From Dactylellina haptotyla (taxonomy: Eukaryota; Ascomycota; Orbiliomycetes; Orbiliales; Orbiliaceae): 64,000 bases of DNA. Below the pieces are notes generated by a model, which was not told where the DNA came from, did not search any database, and was given only the letters and a program-made list of their open reading frames with translations. The stretch lies in contig CM062387.1 in assembly GCA_031310005.1 (NCBI GenBank), positions 372,001 to 436,000 on the forward strand, read 5' to 3'. A program made the position numbers and the translations under genes. This document shows, one piece after another, positions 22,239 through 32,502 of this stretch (the stretch's first letter is position 1; each line of letters begins with the position of its first letter).

Positions 22239-25180
22239 TCACTTGGACATGTACGCCATTTTTGGATCTGCGGTTTTCAATCTAGCCATTATAGCTCGAA
22301 TGGTCCAATTCTGTTCACCTACAGTGGACTCTAAGCTCTCTAGAACCCTCTCGACCTCGGCTTCGAGTTCTTTAACGACAGCAAATGTATATTCCATGCT
22401 CTTCGATCTCGTCATGCACTTCATCGCCAACGTTTTCTGCTCTGGAGTAAGATATCCCTGTCGGGATCTGAGTTGCAGGAGGCTTTTGAGTTTGCTATCC
22501 AAAGCGTTTGACCTGTTATTCAACGCATGTATCAACATGAAAGAATATTTCCCCTCATCCAGGTCGGATAAGTCTCCCTTTGCCGTGGAATACTGGTCGT
22601 AAATTTTATATTAGCTTCGATACCCAACTTAAGCTGTATGAAAGGTCACTAAAGCGTACTGTTTCAGACTTCAAATTTTGGTAATCATCACGAATCTGGA
22701 AGAAACGGCCCATAACCGTGAACAAGTGATTTGCATCGAGATGACTATGAAATTAAGATGTGATTAATCGCACAAGCAGCCTCCTATGTTGATATAACTT
22801 TGATGCTTACTGGTTCTTTGTCGCTTCTGCTTTCATCAATCGGCATGCCATTCGGAACAACCCACCAGTCTCTGGTACAAAGAGTTAGTCTTGAGTTTGA
22901 TATAAATTTTCGTACTTAGGGTAATCATACTTCCATCAATCATTCTTATATACTCGGCTTCCGAAGGACAAGTACCATGGAAAGTCCAGTGAAGGTCCGT
23001 CCCTTGACCAATATGTAGGTTTCGCAGTTCCTCTGTTAATTCATATCACAATACCCAACTTAGTATTTTCAATCAAAATAGTGTTTATCCGGTTAGTAGC
23101 CAGCTTTCATACCAGTGTATACCTGAATAGCAACTGGAGATAACTTCTGCACTTCCTCCAGGCATTTGACGAACAAGTAATTCGCAGCGTTGACTGATTG
23201 TGGCATGCCGAAAACCATGTGTGCTGCGGGGCGGCCCCGCCGCAATGGCGAATTATCCTCAATGTCGTCAATTCTAATTACACCGTAGTTTTAGTCAGTA
23301 TCTTAAACCTCAGGCTTTGGGATTGAGCCATTCTTCTAAGGAGAAAATTGGGTCATACATGAGCGAAGATGTATGCAATAGATCTATGATATTGGTGATT
23401 ACTTCCATGGAGTCATGTGGCACCAAATACCAAGAGTCGAGTGCTCGTATCATTGCCTTGCGTACTTTTTTTGAAGGCATAGAAGCGATATACTCGCAAG
23501 GCTCCATTACCACCTATTGAATCAGCATGTTAGTTTGACTTTAAGCAAAAGTATCACGATTAAGCGTATCAAAGCTTGAAGAGTGGCCTTTGTAGTGGCA
23601 TGTGATCTCAAAAACGACACTTACCTGTTCAGTCAACTGGGGATATTCTGACAACCAAGGTTTTTGGTTCTTTTCGGGCACTACGGCAACACTCCATGCC
23701 GATATATCCCGATCTATTCCTCTAGTGGAATCTTCACTGACCTCAGAGCAAAGCTGTTCAACGACACTGTTCAGTGCATGCTTCGTGTTTGCAACCCTTG
23801 GCAGATCCTTAAGCTTTGCTTGTAAAGGTGGATATAATGGATGTTCCAGGTTGGCTTTATACCGAGATGAATTAATACCGAATGCAACCGCCCCTGCGGG
23901 CACGAAAAGTATATTCTCTAAATAAACTTTCACGTTGGCGCTAGGCGGGCTCTCGAGGAGCTTTTGGCATAATTCATAAGCCTCGAGTTCTACTGCGCGA
24001 AACATCTCAAGAATGATGCCTCTTGCTTCCCTTAGAGAAACATTGCGGTCTCGCATGATAATGTAAACACAATTTCCGGGTATATCTGGTTTATCATACG
24101 AGGCGTGGGCTATCCAATCGCACACCGCGGATTCCAGGTCATTCGTAATGTTACATAACTTGTAAACCAGCGAGTTGAGAGGTTCCAAAAATTCATACTC
24201 CTGCGGGGTTAGTTGGAATCCAAAACAGAATGGCACTAGCATCAAGTAAAGACTACGGGGGACGTCAGTATTCAGATACGAGATATGAGAGACTTTGAGA
24301 CTTACTTCGATCCAAGGGTTGCGAGTCTGCTATCCAGGTACTCTTCCAGGGTTTTGTTTTGTTTATTCTGAGACTCTAGGTCTAGCACTTCCCAGCTACG
24401 GTTGTGCCAATCTTCGAGTGATTGTACGTACGCGTTCCCATCTCCATCTTTATTTAGCAACTCGACGTACTGCCTAGCTCTGATTTGGTCGATAATTACG
24501 CGGTAGAAGCTTCGCTGTGCCTTGTACTCGAGGCTATCCTCATCAACAAACTTGGTAGAGGACTGTTAATCGTGTCAGTAAATTCTCTAAACTTCCTCTC
24601 TAACCATTCACTAGCAGAACTTTGCATCGCCACGCAGAAATAAATGAGACTGTTATATATTCAAATTTTTGTGTTGCCGTACCTCATGGAAATTGACGAA
24701 AAGTTCGCCATCAATGATGTCTATAATTCAAATATTAATCGATTGTCAGTAAGAAGAGCATTTATATTGGAATTATCACATAGATAGGTAAGACGGACCG
24801 TCTTCGATGAATGCAGAGGAAGATGACACGAGGAGAACGCTCGCTTTTTCGTGGATACACTCAGGTAGAGTGATACTAATAATCGACCCTGCTGGGGAGA
24901 ATGCGCCACCACGAAATGTGCACCCCCCTCTAGCTATCCACTCAGTCTCACTGGCGCGAATCGCGGCAGATTCTTCCGCATGTATCACAGCACTGAAGCG
25001 AGGTTCGATGCGGGAGTAATATCCCTTAAGAAACTCATCCGGGATTGGGCTCGAGCTCTTGTATGGACTCAGTGGAGGGAAATATCGAGAACTACTGGGT
25101 TCTAAAACCCGATAAGCATCCTCGGAGATAGCATCGGTAGGTTTGTTGAACATGGCGTTCACTTTATGAGGTATGTTCAA
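22239..25180 (-). CDS. Chimeric terpene cyclase-prenyltransferase (fusicoccadiene-synthase type)
   Basis: Ten exons, read leftwards: 25180-24799, 24720-24683, 24562-24306, 24252-23625, 23513-23359, 23273-23123, 23030-22931, 22871-22811, 22744-22660 and 22592-22239. They join in frame to 736 residues, the usual size for this class. The N-terminal class I cyclase has FIEDDIIDG (DDxxD, about 127-131), assembled exactly across the first intron, and an NSE-type [10 protein letters not shown] near 263. The C-terminal prenyl-chain synthase has [17 protein letters not shown] (first Asp-rich motif about 489-493, again built across an intron), KTGGLFRMA, and [10 protein letters not shown] (second motif about 610-614). 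It should make GGPP or GFPP and cyclise it to a di- or sesterterpene. No P450, oxidase or acetyltransferase lies nearby. An alternative start is Met at 25153. Confidence 0.9.
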
Positions 25181-27768
25181 ATGGATTCCGGAAAGTTCGT
25201 GTTGGCGTGGAATAGGTTAGATATAATGGTATTACATTAGATGATATCAACTACTTCAAGTCATTGAGGGCTATAGCTCTCCTTTATCAGACTCGAGGAC
25301 CCTTGTTTATCTCGAAGCATTCCTTGTTCTCACCCAAAGCTACCCAAAAATACCGGTAAACCCGTCTTTGATGACATAGTCTAGATACGGCGCACCAGGC
25401 ATAATACGCGCTCCTATGCGAGATGAGTTAGCCCCTGGAACTGTGGAGAAGTCTCACAATTTTCAGGAGAGCTGAACAAAAACCTGGATTTTGGAGCTCA
25501 TCGCATTTAAACGCATTTGCATTTGCGGTTGTGCAATTTTTCTCGCTTCCTCGATTTAGATTTAGCGTTGTTGCGTCTAACCATTTCTGTTAAGGGATCG
25601 GCGGGCCGATCTGGCCGCCCGAGCCAGTGCCTATTTTGGCTCCATGTCTCTAAATCGAGCTCCGAGTCCGACTCATGACTCCTAATCGGAATGAAACTAG
25701 ATACTGATCGATCGGGCTACCGTTTCGCAGTCTCACGATCCTAACCCGTCTCTGGATCTCGGATCGGACTCTCAATGCAGGAGGTATTGTGCTGCACGAC
25801 ATGCGGAAACATTCCAGCTCGCCGCACGGATGAAACTTGTCGATATGCTATTGGTTACACAGGGGTCATTAATTGATAAGGGTTTAGTCGAGTCGTCTGA
25901 TGCGAACTCTCTCTTGAAGGGAAAACGCGACCAAATTGGCAATGGACTAAGCTGGCTGGTGAGATATCGCGTTTCGAGCCCTTGTGCTAAGCTAAGCTAA
26001 GCTGTCTGTGCAAGTTTTAGCTCCTAGAAGAATTCCAGGTGTGCATATTTGTACGTGGAGATCGATCATTTCGTGTGACCCATTGATATAATGAACCTTT
26101 AGCCTACGCACTAGGTCGTATTCGTATTTTTTTCTATGCGGGATTTGAAAAGAAAAAATATCTAACACTCAACGAGTGGGTCTAATTAGATTAAACGGGT
26201 TTGGCATCATCTCGCCAATTGAATCGCAGTCGGCTTCACGAGGTTTTATAAGAATTGCGTTGCCTTTGATCACCTGATCACGCTCCATGGTATAAATTTG
26301 CAATTTAGAAGTTCGGGGTTTCATTTTTGTAAGGGTGAGCATATAAATAGGAGGAGTCGTTTGACACTCATTTTAATGTTCGATGATACCTGTTCTCCAT
26401 GAATAAATAGGAATATATCTTTGAGTACGAATAGTGCAATCGTAACGAGCCAAGGCGCTAACAGCAAAGTCTTTAATCCTCAATGTAAGAATCCAGAGAC
26501 TTTCGCGCTCGCGTGCACCATCTGGTTGACGAGTTTTGCCAATCTTTGTTCATATCTCGCTCGGTTGTACTCACGGTTTAATTGTATAAGTTTTCTTTTG
26601 GTTTTCAACCCTCGTCAGCGTGATCAGGTGGGAAGGGATACCTGCAGCACACAAATTCCAGGTCTGCAGATCCTCTTCCTAAAGTTCTAATAGGATTTAT
26701 TATTAAGCTTCTGCTAGTATAGATGCGAGCCTCTTCTCCTGGTTAAATAATTGGTCCTGTGACTAGTTGATAGACAGTTACTTGGGCTTAGAGTAGATAG
26801 AAAAAAGAGGTTCATTGGTTTCTTGAACGATTTTCAGTTAACGGGAACTCTACAAAGGCTCTTGGTTCTGTCTCGTGGCGATTGAGCAACGGTTCATGTT
26901 TCATGTTTGACTAATTATATCAGCGACCTGGTTAGGCAGCAGATGGGTTCGAATAAAACGAGAAATGATACTTATATCGCATAATCTCGCTAGATAAACA
27001 ACCGGAGACAACATATGCGGAGAAAGATAGTAGATTCCCAAGATGGATAACATAAACATAAGCGAAATATAATAAGCGAGAGATGATAAGGGGAGCAAGA
27101 GAAAGAGGAGCCGAAACAGTGTAAAGGAAATACCACAATCGATGCAATCACGAACAACGCAGATTTTTACCTCATTTAATTGACTAGCCAAGTATTCCGA
27201 CGACAATTTCTTCAGTCAATATTCCCAACTGTGATCCTATCCAAGGGGATCCTGATGCATGCATTGATATTAGGATTCTCGTATCCAGCCTTCTTTAGAT
27301 TTTCCCAATGCATTTGGTTTTGTCCAAAGTTTGAAGACATAGCTTGGATCCGCTATGGAATCAAGTTTTCACCAACTGCTGAAGCGAAACAAGGTCAAGA
27401 ATGGTAGATTTATTTGCAACGATGGCGCAGATAAGTAGTCTAATTTATGGATATATGACTTGCAAATTCAAGAATAGAAGGCGGTGGATCTGGATAGAAG
27501 CCATTCAGCCCCCCATTCAATTGAACCAAGAGTCGTGATAGAAAATATAGTTCAAAGATGGCAACAGTAGAGAGCGTGGCAGAAGTTCCACCAACATTTC
27601 AGTATACAGATTATTCATCTAGGGATTGTGATACAAGTAATTACAAGCTATCAATTCTACCAATCATAATTCCATCTGAAACCTGCATCCCAATCATCTC
27701 CAGAGCTCAGGCAACAATACATATCTCAAGAAATCTCTTCTTCCAACTGCCACCAGAGAAAACCCAAA
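25181..27768. other. Intergenic, 2.6 kb, no gene seen
   Basis: The first part is the terpene synthase promoter. GATCGGCGGGCCGATC near 25597 is a 7-base inverted repeat, and three GCTAA words are tandem near 25987. A TATAAATAGG near 26343 looks promoter-like, but the frame that follows (26421-26690) runs into a dispersed repeat, has no domain and is not called. The last 250 bases lead into the dsRBM gene. Confidence 0.5.
26590..26695 (+). repeat. Dispersed tRNA-like repeat, copy 1
   Basis: It shares the GGTTTTCAACCCTCGTC-N-GCGTG core and the following TGGGAAGGGA with the minus-strand copy at about 29160-29290. This copy is more diverged in its 3' half. Ends are approximate. Confidence 0.4.
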
Positions 27769-28657
27769 ATGTCAGTTGCAGCCTTCCTCGCCGGTGCCCT
27801 CGCCGATCTGAGTCCCCTCATATGCCCTTCGGAGGCCAAGTTCAGGCTCCAGATTCCTGCGGCCAAACAAGAAGCCCTGAAGGGCTTGTTGCTCGAGAGA
27901 AATCTTGAGACCAAACGTGGGAAGGAGCAGACTGCTCTTGTAAGCAGTGGAGCCATCGTGTTCCAAGCCTTTCTCGACCAAAAGGTCGCACAGCTCTGTT
28001 CAGAGCACAAGGTGGGCCGTAAGGTTACAAAGGTACGTCTATTTCTCAATCTTTATCCTTAACTAGTATCCAACATTTCTCCACACTCTGATCCTTTCGG
28101 CGAAGATACTAACTGATATTTTTGGTTTGGCGTAGGTTGCAGTCGCGCGCCTTCGAACCCGCGCTCAGGTCGCCGCTTTTTATACGGCAATCGAGGTCGA
28201 TGAGTCCCTGGGATTTGCGATTAATCCCGGCGTCGATACCTCCCTCGATAGAGCCGATATTCTCTACCTTCTTTGGGGAGCTGGTGTCAGTGACAGCATC
28301 CTGCTAGGCACCCTGGCAGAGACCCTCCACAAGATCTTGCAGACGGTCTTGGGAGTTCCACCACGGACTGCCGCTGAGCAAGCCGCCGCCTCCACCTCTT
28401 TGGGGGGAGAACCGCAGGTTACTCAAAAGGCGCCCAAGGGGAGCTTCCGGGACCGTCTATCCAAGGCATGTGAGGAACGCGGGCTCCAACACGAGCATGC
28501 TCATAGGAAGCAGAAGAGCCTCTGGCGTTGTACCTTGAGGGTATGGTGCACCGATGATCCGGATAAGACGCTAGATGCCAAGGCACACTATGCTACCAGT
28601 GATGGAGCGTCAGAGATCGCAGCTCGGAAGATGCTCTCTCGTCTCGATGAGCTTTAA
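27769..28657 (+). CDS. dsRBM protein with RNase III-like N-terminal region
   Basis: Two exons: 27769-28032 and 28136-28657, joined in phase 0 by a 103-base intron (GTACGT...CGTAG, CTAACTG branch). The 261-residue product ends in a likely double-stranded RNA-binding motif (about 189-260): FRDRLSKACEERGL, then strands with SLWRCTLRVWCTDD, then DGASEIAARKMLSRLDEL, which matches the alpha-beta-beta-beta-alpha order and the A-A-K-M-L final helix. Residues 50-160 resemble the helix order of an RNase III domain (AIVFQAFLDQKV, ARLRTRAQVAAF, ADILYLLWGAGVSD) but without the acidic catalytic residues. The order, an RNase III-like part then a dsRBM, recalls the RNase III family. RNA binding without cleavage is inferred. 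No targeting signal is clear. Confidence 0.65.
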
Positions 28658-29076
28658 ATTTTCGGCTGTTCTCCTACGTTCTCCACCCTTCATTTACTAC
28701 AAGTTCCCTCTCAACCCCCGCTCTCTTCCACTTTATATCTTTCCTCCCCCCTTTTTTTTCTCCTCTCTTTCTCTACCCCCGCGCCGGGGAGATAATGAAA
28801 TGCCAGTATCTGGCTTTGATTCAAAGTGATTCTCATTCCAATACCTCATCGTAATTTCTTCCCGTGGTTAGAGTTTCTCTATAAAATTGTAATCTCAAGT
28901 CTAGTTTATTTTCCTTGCAACGTTAGAGGCCACTTTTTTCCCTATCAAACATACGGCACGTACTGTTTCTCCTTTTTTAACATTTTCCTCATAACCTTTC
29001 CAGTAGGAATTTATTGAAAAAAGATTTTTACAAAAATTTTTTCCTATCTACCTATCTAGTTTCTATCTAAGGACCA

Positions 29077-29111
29077 GGCGGGCGGAGGCGGGGCGGCTGA
29101 GGCGGGCGGGC
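29077..29111 (+). repeat. GGCGGG-rich tract (possible G-quadruplex)
   Basis: The tract consists of repeated GGCGGG/GGAGGCGGGG words with at least four runs of three or more G within about 35 bases. Confidence 0.45.
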
Positions 29112-29149
29112 GTTTCCGGGTAACCCTCGTTCGAGGTTCGAGACCTATG

Positions 29150-29290
29150 CTGGCATGTGCTCAACACCAATCCCTAAGAAAACCTTGAGGAGAGGATCCA
29201 CAGGCTCGAACCTGGGTTCGTGGGAAGGTTGAAGTTTTGTATACTGCGTCCCTTCCCATTGAACCACGCGGACGAGGGTTGAAAACCAAA
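29150..29290 (-). repeat. Dispersed tRNA-like repeat, copy 2
   Basis: Read on the minus strand it has the same GGTTTTCAACCCTCGTC core as copy 1, then TGGTTCAATGGGAAGG (A-box-like) and, about 50 bases on, GGTTCGAGCC (B-box-like). A full tRNA cloverleaf does not close, because the T-stem has mismatches. A tRNA-derived SINE or tRNA relic is possible. A second, perfect B-box consensus GGTTCGAGACC lies just outside it on the plus strand at 29136-29146. Confidence 0.4.
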
Positions 29291-30103
29291 CAGTAACTCG
29301 CAGTATATATACCACAACAATGCTGAGCAGACAATATGCACGCCAGCTCTCGTAAGATGGGAGAGATATTTGCGCCACCGACTGTATCACCATCACCACG
29401 ATATGAACAGTCCAACCATGAGACTAGGCATGCTAATGTGATCCCAACCTTCTTATATTCCAGTAGAGTAGAATATAACCTATTTTGAAGCTACGAGGTT
29501 ACCAGAAGCACAGTCACAACTATAGGATGAGAAGAACAAAGATGACGTGTTTTCGGAACTGCCTTTCTATTTGAGCCTTCCATCTATGCTTTTCCATCGC
29601 GAGATTCCCAAGCACCTTTTCTTCTTCCTATTTACTTACAAAGATACTCAACTGCGTTGCGCGTACAAAATGCAACGTTCCACCAGAACGGCAGTCCTAC
29701 TCGGACCAGAGTTCAAAGTACGGCAGATATACCGGGACCATCCCCGAAAGCCGGTTAAAATCACACCAATCGCATTTATTCGAATATCATTTGTAAAATA
29801 CTTTATCATTATACGAGCGAGAATCATTTACAATTTATCCATGCTAAAAAAAAAAATTACATAAAAAAGGAGGTCGTGCGTATCTGTATATATCTCAGAT
29901 CTCTAACTGATTCCCGCACCCGTCTAGGGGAGAAGCGCTCCTCACGATCTAACGAACAGTCGGGTATACACATGCTTCGTTCTACCGAACACCGATTTAA
30001 AAACTCCACTGGTCGCATCTCTCGCGGTCGTCCTCGCTTCGCGAGATCTCATTAATACTCAACTTTGCTTTCTTTCTTCCTTTCTTTCTTCAACCTTCAC
30101 CTT

Positions 30104-31487
30104 CTAATGAAAGCTATCTAGTCCCTTCCACACATCTCGCCCGCTAACTAGCTTGACGTTGTCATCTAACTCCATACCGAAACCGGGTTTGTCCAAGACA
30201 CTCGCATCCATCTTTCCGTTATTCGGTAGCGGCTCGTCTTTGAACAGACCGCCGAAGACGGGTAGTACCGATTTGCCGTCCGGAGAGTTGGCGAGGTATT
30301 CCTGGAACGGGGTGTTATTCTGCGAGATGACAAAGTGGTAGGAGTAAGGTCCCGAAGCGTGTGGGACAACGGGGATGTCGTACGCGGCCGCTTGAGCTGC
30401 GATCTTCAGGAGTTCTGTGAGCCCACCGACCCACATGATATCCGGCTGAAGGATGTCGATATTGCGGCCCTTGATGAGTTCGCGGAAGCCGTATTTGGTG
30501 TATTCGTGCTGTTTTGCTCGAAATCGTTAGCGAACCAAATACACATGCAGCGGAGATGGTTTAATTATATAGGATGGAATGGGGTCTTACCTCTCCCGTG
30601 GTAAACTTCATCGTCGGATGCGCCCTCTTGAGCATCGCATAACCCTCAGTGTCGTCCGGATGCAATACCTCCTCCCACCAATTCAGCCCTAGGTCCTTCG
30701 TCTTCTCGACTAGTTCGATGGTATACTGCACGTTCAAACTCATATAGCAATCCACCATAATCGGGTAATCCGGTCCCACACTCTCCCGGTGCTTCCTCAG
30801 AAACTCGACGTTCTTACGCAGACCTTCCTGGCCGTCGTCAGGGCAGTACGGTAGGGGTACTTTGGACCCCCAGAACCCCATCTCCTTCACGGAGACGGGT
30901 TCCGGACCTGTGCAGTAGAAATCGATGTGCGAGCGGACGGCACCCCCGATCATTTTGTATACCGGCTCGCCTCGGATTTTCCCGAGTAGATCCCAGAGGG
31001 CTAGGTCGACGACGGAGATGACGGCGATGGGGAGGCCCTTGCGGCCGTAGAACATGGAGGCGCGGAACATCTGCTCCCAGAGGAGGTTTGTGTTACGCGG
31101 GTCCTGGTTTAGCAGGAAACGTTCAAAGTGGTTGTGAACGAGCCAGCAGGCGGGTGGGCCGCCGAAGCCTGTGGCGAAGCCCTTGGTGCCGTCGGAGGCG
31201 ACGATTTCGACGCAGAACGAGCCCAGGACGTTGATGCCCCATGATGTTCGGGTTTTCTTGTAGTCTGCATAGCGGGACATAGGGGTGGAGATGGGGGAGG
31301 AGACGAGCCAGTGATTCGAGGCGACATTGTGGTAGTCGCCGCCGGTGCCGACCTGGGGGGTTCATAACGTTAGTCTGGTGGATACTCCGCAGCAGAGGAA
31401 CTGGAGAGTCAAGGAGGAGCTTACGCCGGCGGTGAGGTAAGTGTTAACCTCTTTTATCGTGGGAAACGATTTGACGCTGGCTGACAT
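30104..31487 (-). CDS. LRA2: L-rhamnonate dehydratase (enolase superfamily)
   Basis: Read leftwards, the exons are 31487-31425, 31352-30591 and 30508-30104. Introns start GTAAGC and GTAAGA and join in phase 0, giving 409 residues. The whole chain parallels bacterial RhmD: GGDYH and HWLVSSPISTPMS near the start, TSWGINVLGSF, SMFYGRKGLPI and VDLALWDLLGKIRGEPVY, then the barrel ligands Asp222 (VDCYMS), Glu248 (WWEEV) and Glu275 (TTGEHE), and the catalytic base His325 (VVPHASG). It dehydrates L-rhamnonate to 2-keto-3-deoxy-L-rhamnonate in the non-phosphorylated fungal rhamnose pathway. An upstream in-frame Met at 31571 would add a 28-residue leader that could be mitochondrial, but the Met at 31487 fits homologues better. 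A CGGACGTCCG palindrome lies 240 bases upstream. Confidence 0.9.
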
Positions 31488-32502
31488 GGCGGTGGTGGTG
31501 GTATGCATGTGTGTAAGTTTATTTGGGGTAAACAGAATCCTGTGAGGGGGTTTGTACGTCGAGCTAGCCACAGCGCGTCCCTGTTATAGAGATATATGGG
31601 GTTTTCGAGTCGGCGGAAATATGGCTATATGCGGATAAAATATACTATTGGCTCTCGGTCTTGCTGGCGTGATACCTCAGAGCGAGATCGAAGGTATTTA
31701 AAGAACACTCCGCAGATCAGACTCGATTTCGGACGTCCGCAAGAATTCGAATATTTCAGATTTACGAACGACGGTATTTTTTCCGTCCATTGAGCGCAGC
31801 ATGTGCCCTTTGCCCGTCCTGGCCAGTCGGGGTTCTTCGAGACGACAGGGAATGAGACCACTCCCAGACCAGCAATCCCGCCAGCTGGTTTGGACCTCGG
31901 ATGCACGACGGGAGCTTCGCACCGAGTCGTTCGAGCTAGCTGACGAACCGCTCAATGGCAAAATGGAGATTTTGAATTTAGGCAGGTGCCTGTATACTGG
32001 AGCTGTGCTTCGGGTATTTGGCGGTGGGGTAGCTAGTAACGAGCGCCATGTCATGGCCAGGTTCTTGTTTAAGACAGCGCCAGGACTGGGCTCGATGCGA
32101 GTGGTCGAGACGAGACATCGACACGAGGTTGGAGGTCGGGGTCTGGTGGCGCGCGGCCGGGGTAGCTGTGGCGCAGATGGGTGGACTGTGGCGCTAAACG
32201 CGGCTAGCTGCATCCAACACAAACTTGGCCACTGATCTCGGGGACATTTCAATACCCGTTGGACCTGCATGCGCACGGTGGCATATGCACTGGGAGGGCC
32301 TAACAGTGGTTGTAATATTGATATGCAGTATTAATTTGCATTTAAACGGCGGAAGTGGCAAGGAGGCCACATGGCACCACCTTGTTCTCATTACCAAACA
32401 GTAAATAGTACGTACTTATAATAAAGCTTATAACGGTACTTGATATGTATCTATACAAGTACTCTCGCCACCACACATGAATGTACAGCTACTTAGTGTA
32501 GT
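31488..32502. other. Intergenic, no supported gene
   Basis: This holds the dehydratase promoter, with the CGG-N4-CCG palindrome at 31730-31739. A 144-residue frame at 31801-32235 (plus) overlaps a minus-strand frame of similar length in GC-rich DNA and has no recognisable motif, so it is not called. Confidence 0.5.
31730..31739. promoter_or_regulatory. CGG-N4-CCG palindrome upstream of rhamnonate dehydratase
   Basis: CGGACGTCCG is a perfect 10-base palindrome with inverted CGG triplets. It is a candidate zinc-cluster factor site, by sequence form only. Confidence 0.3.

Larger units (their letters stand above)
28658..30103. other. Intergenic with repeats, no gene seen
   Basis: Contents in order: a polypyrimidine 3' UTR tract (28741-28785), a G-rich run (about 29077-29111), a tRNA-like dispersed repeat with two B-box-like words (29136-29290), a poly-A run near 29847, and a TTTC-rich microsatellite at 30066-30090 just past the rhamnonate dehydratase stop codon. 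The longer open frames here lack domain signals. Confidence 0.5.

Noticed and set aside
26421-26690. 89-residue frame after a TATA-like box
   Set aside because: It runs into the dispersed repeat and has no domain; no transcript evidence is possible here.
29200-29282. Possible tRNA gene on the minus strand
   Set aside because: A- and B-box-like words are present, but the T-stem and acceptor stem do not both pair; kept only as a tRNA-like repeat.
31801-32276. Overlapping 144- and 192-residue frames on opposite strands
   Set aside because: GC-rich promoter-like sequence; neither frame has a domain or intron support.
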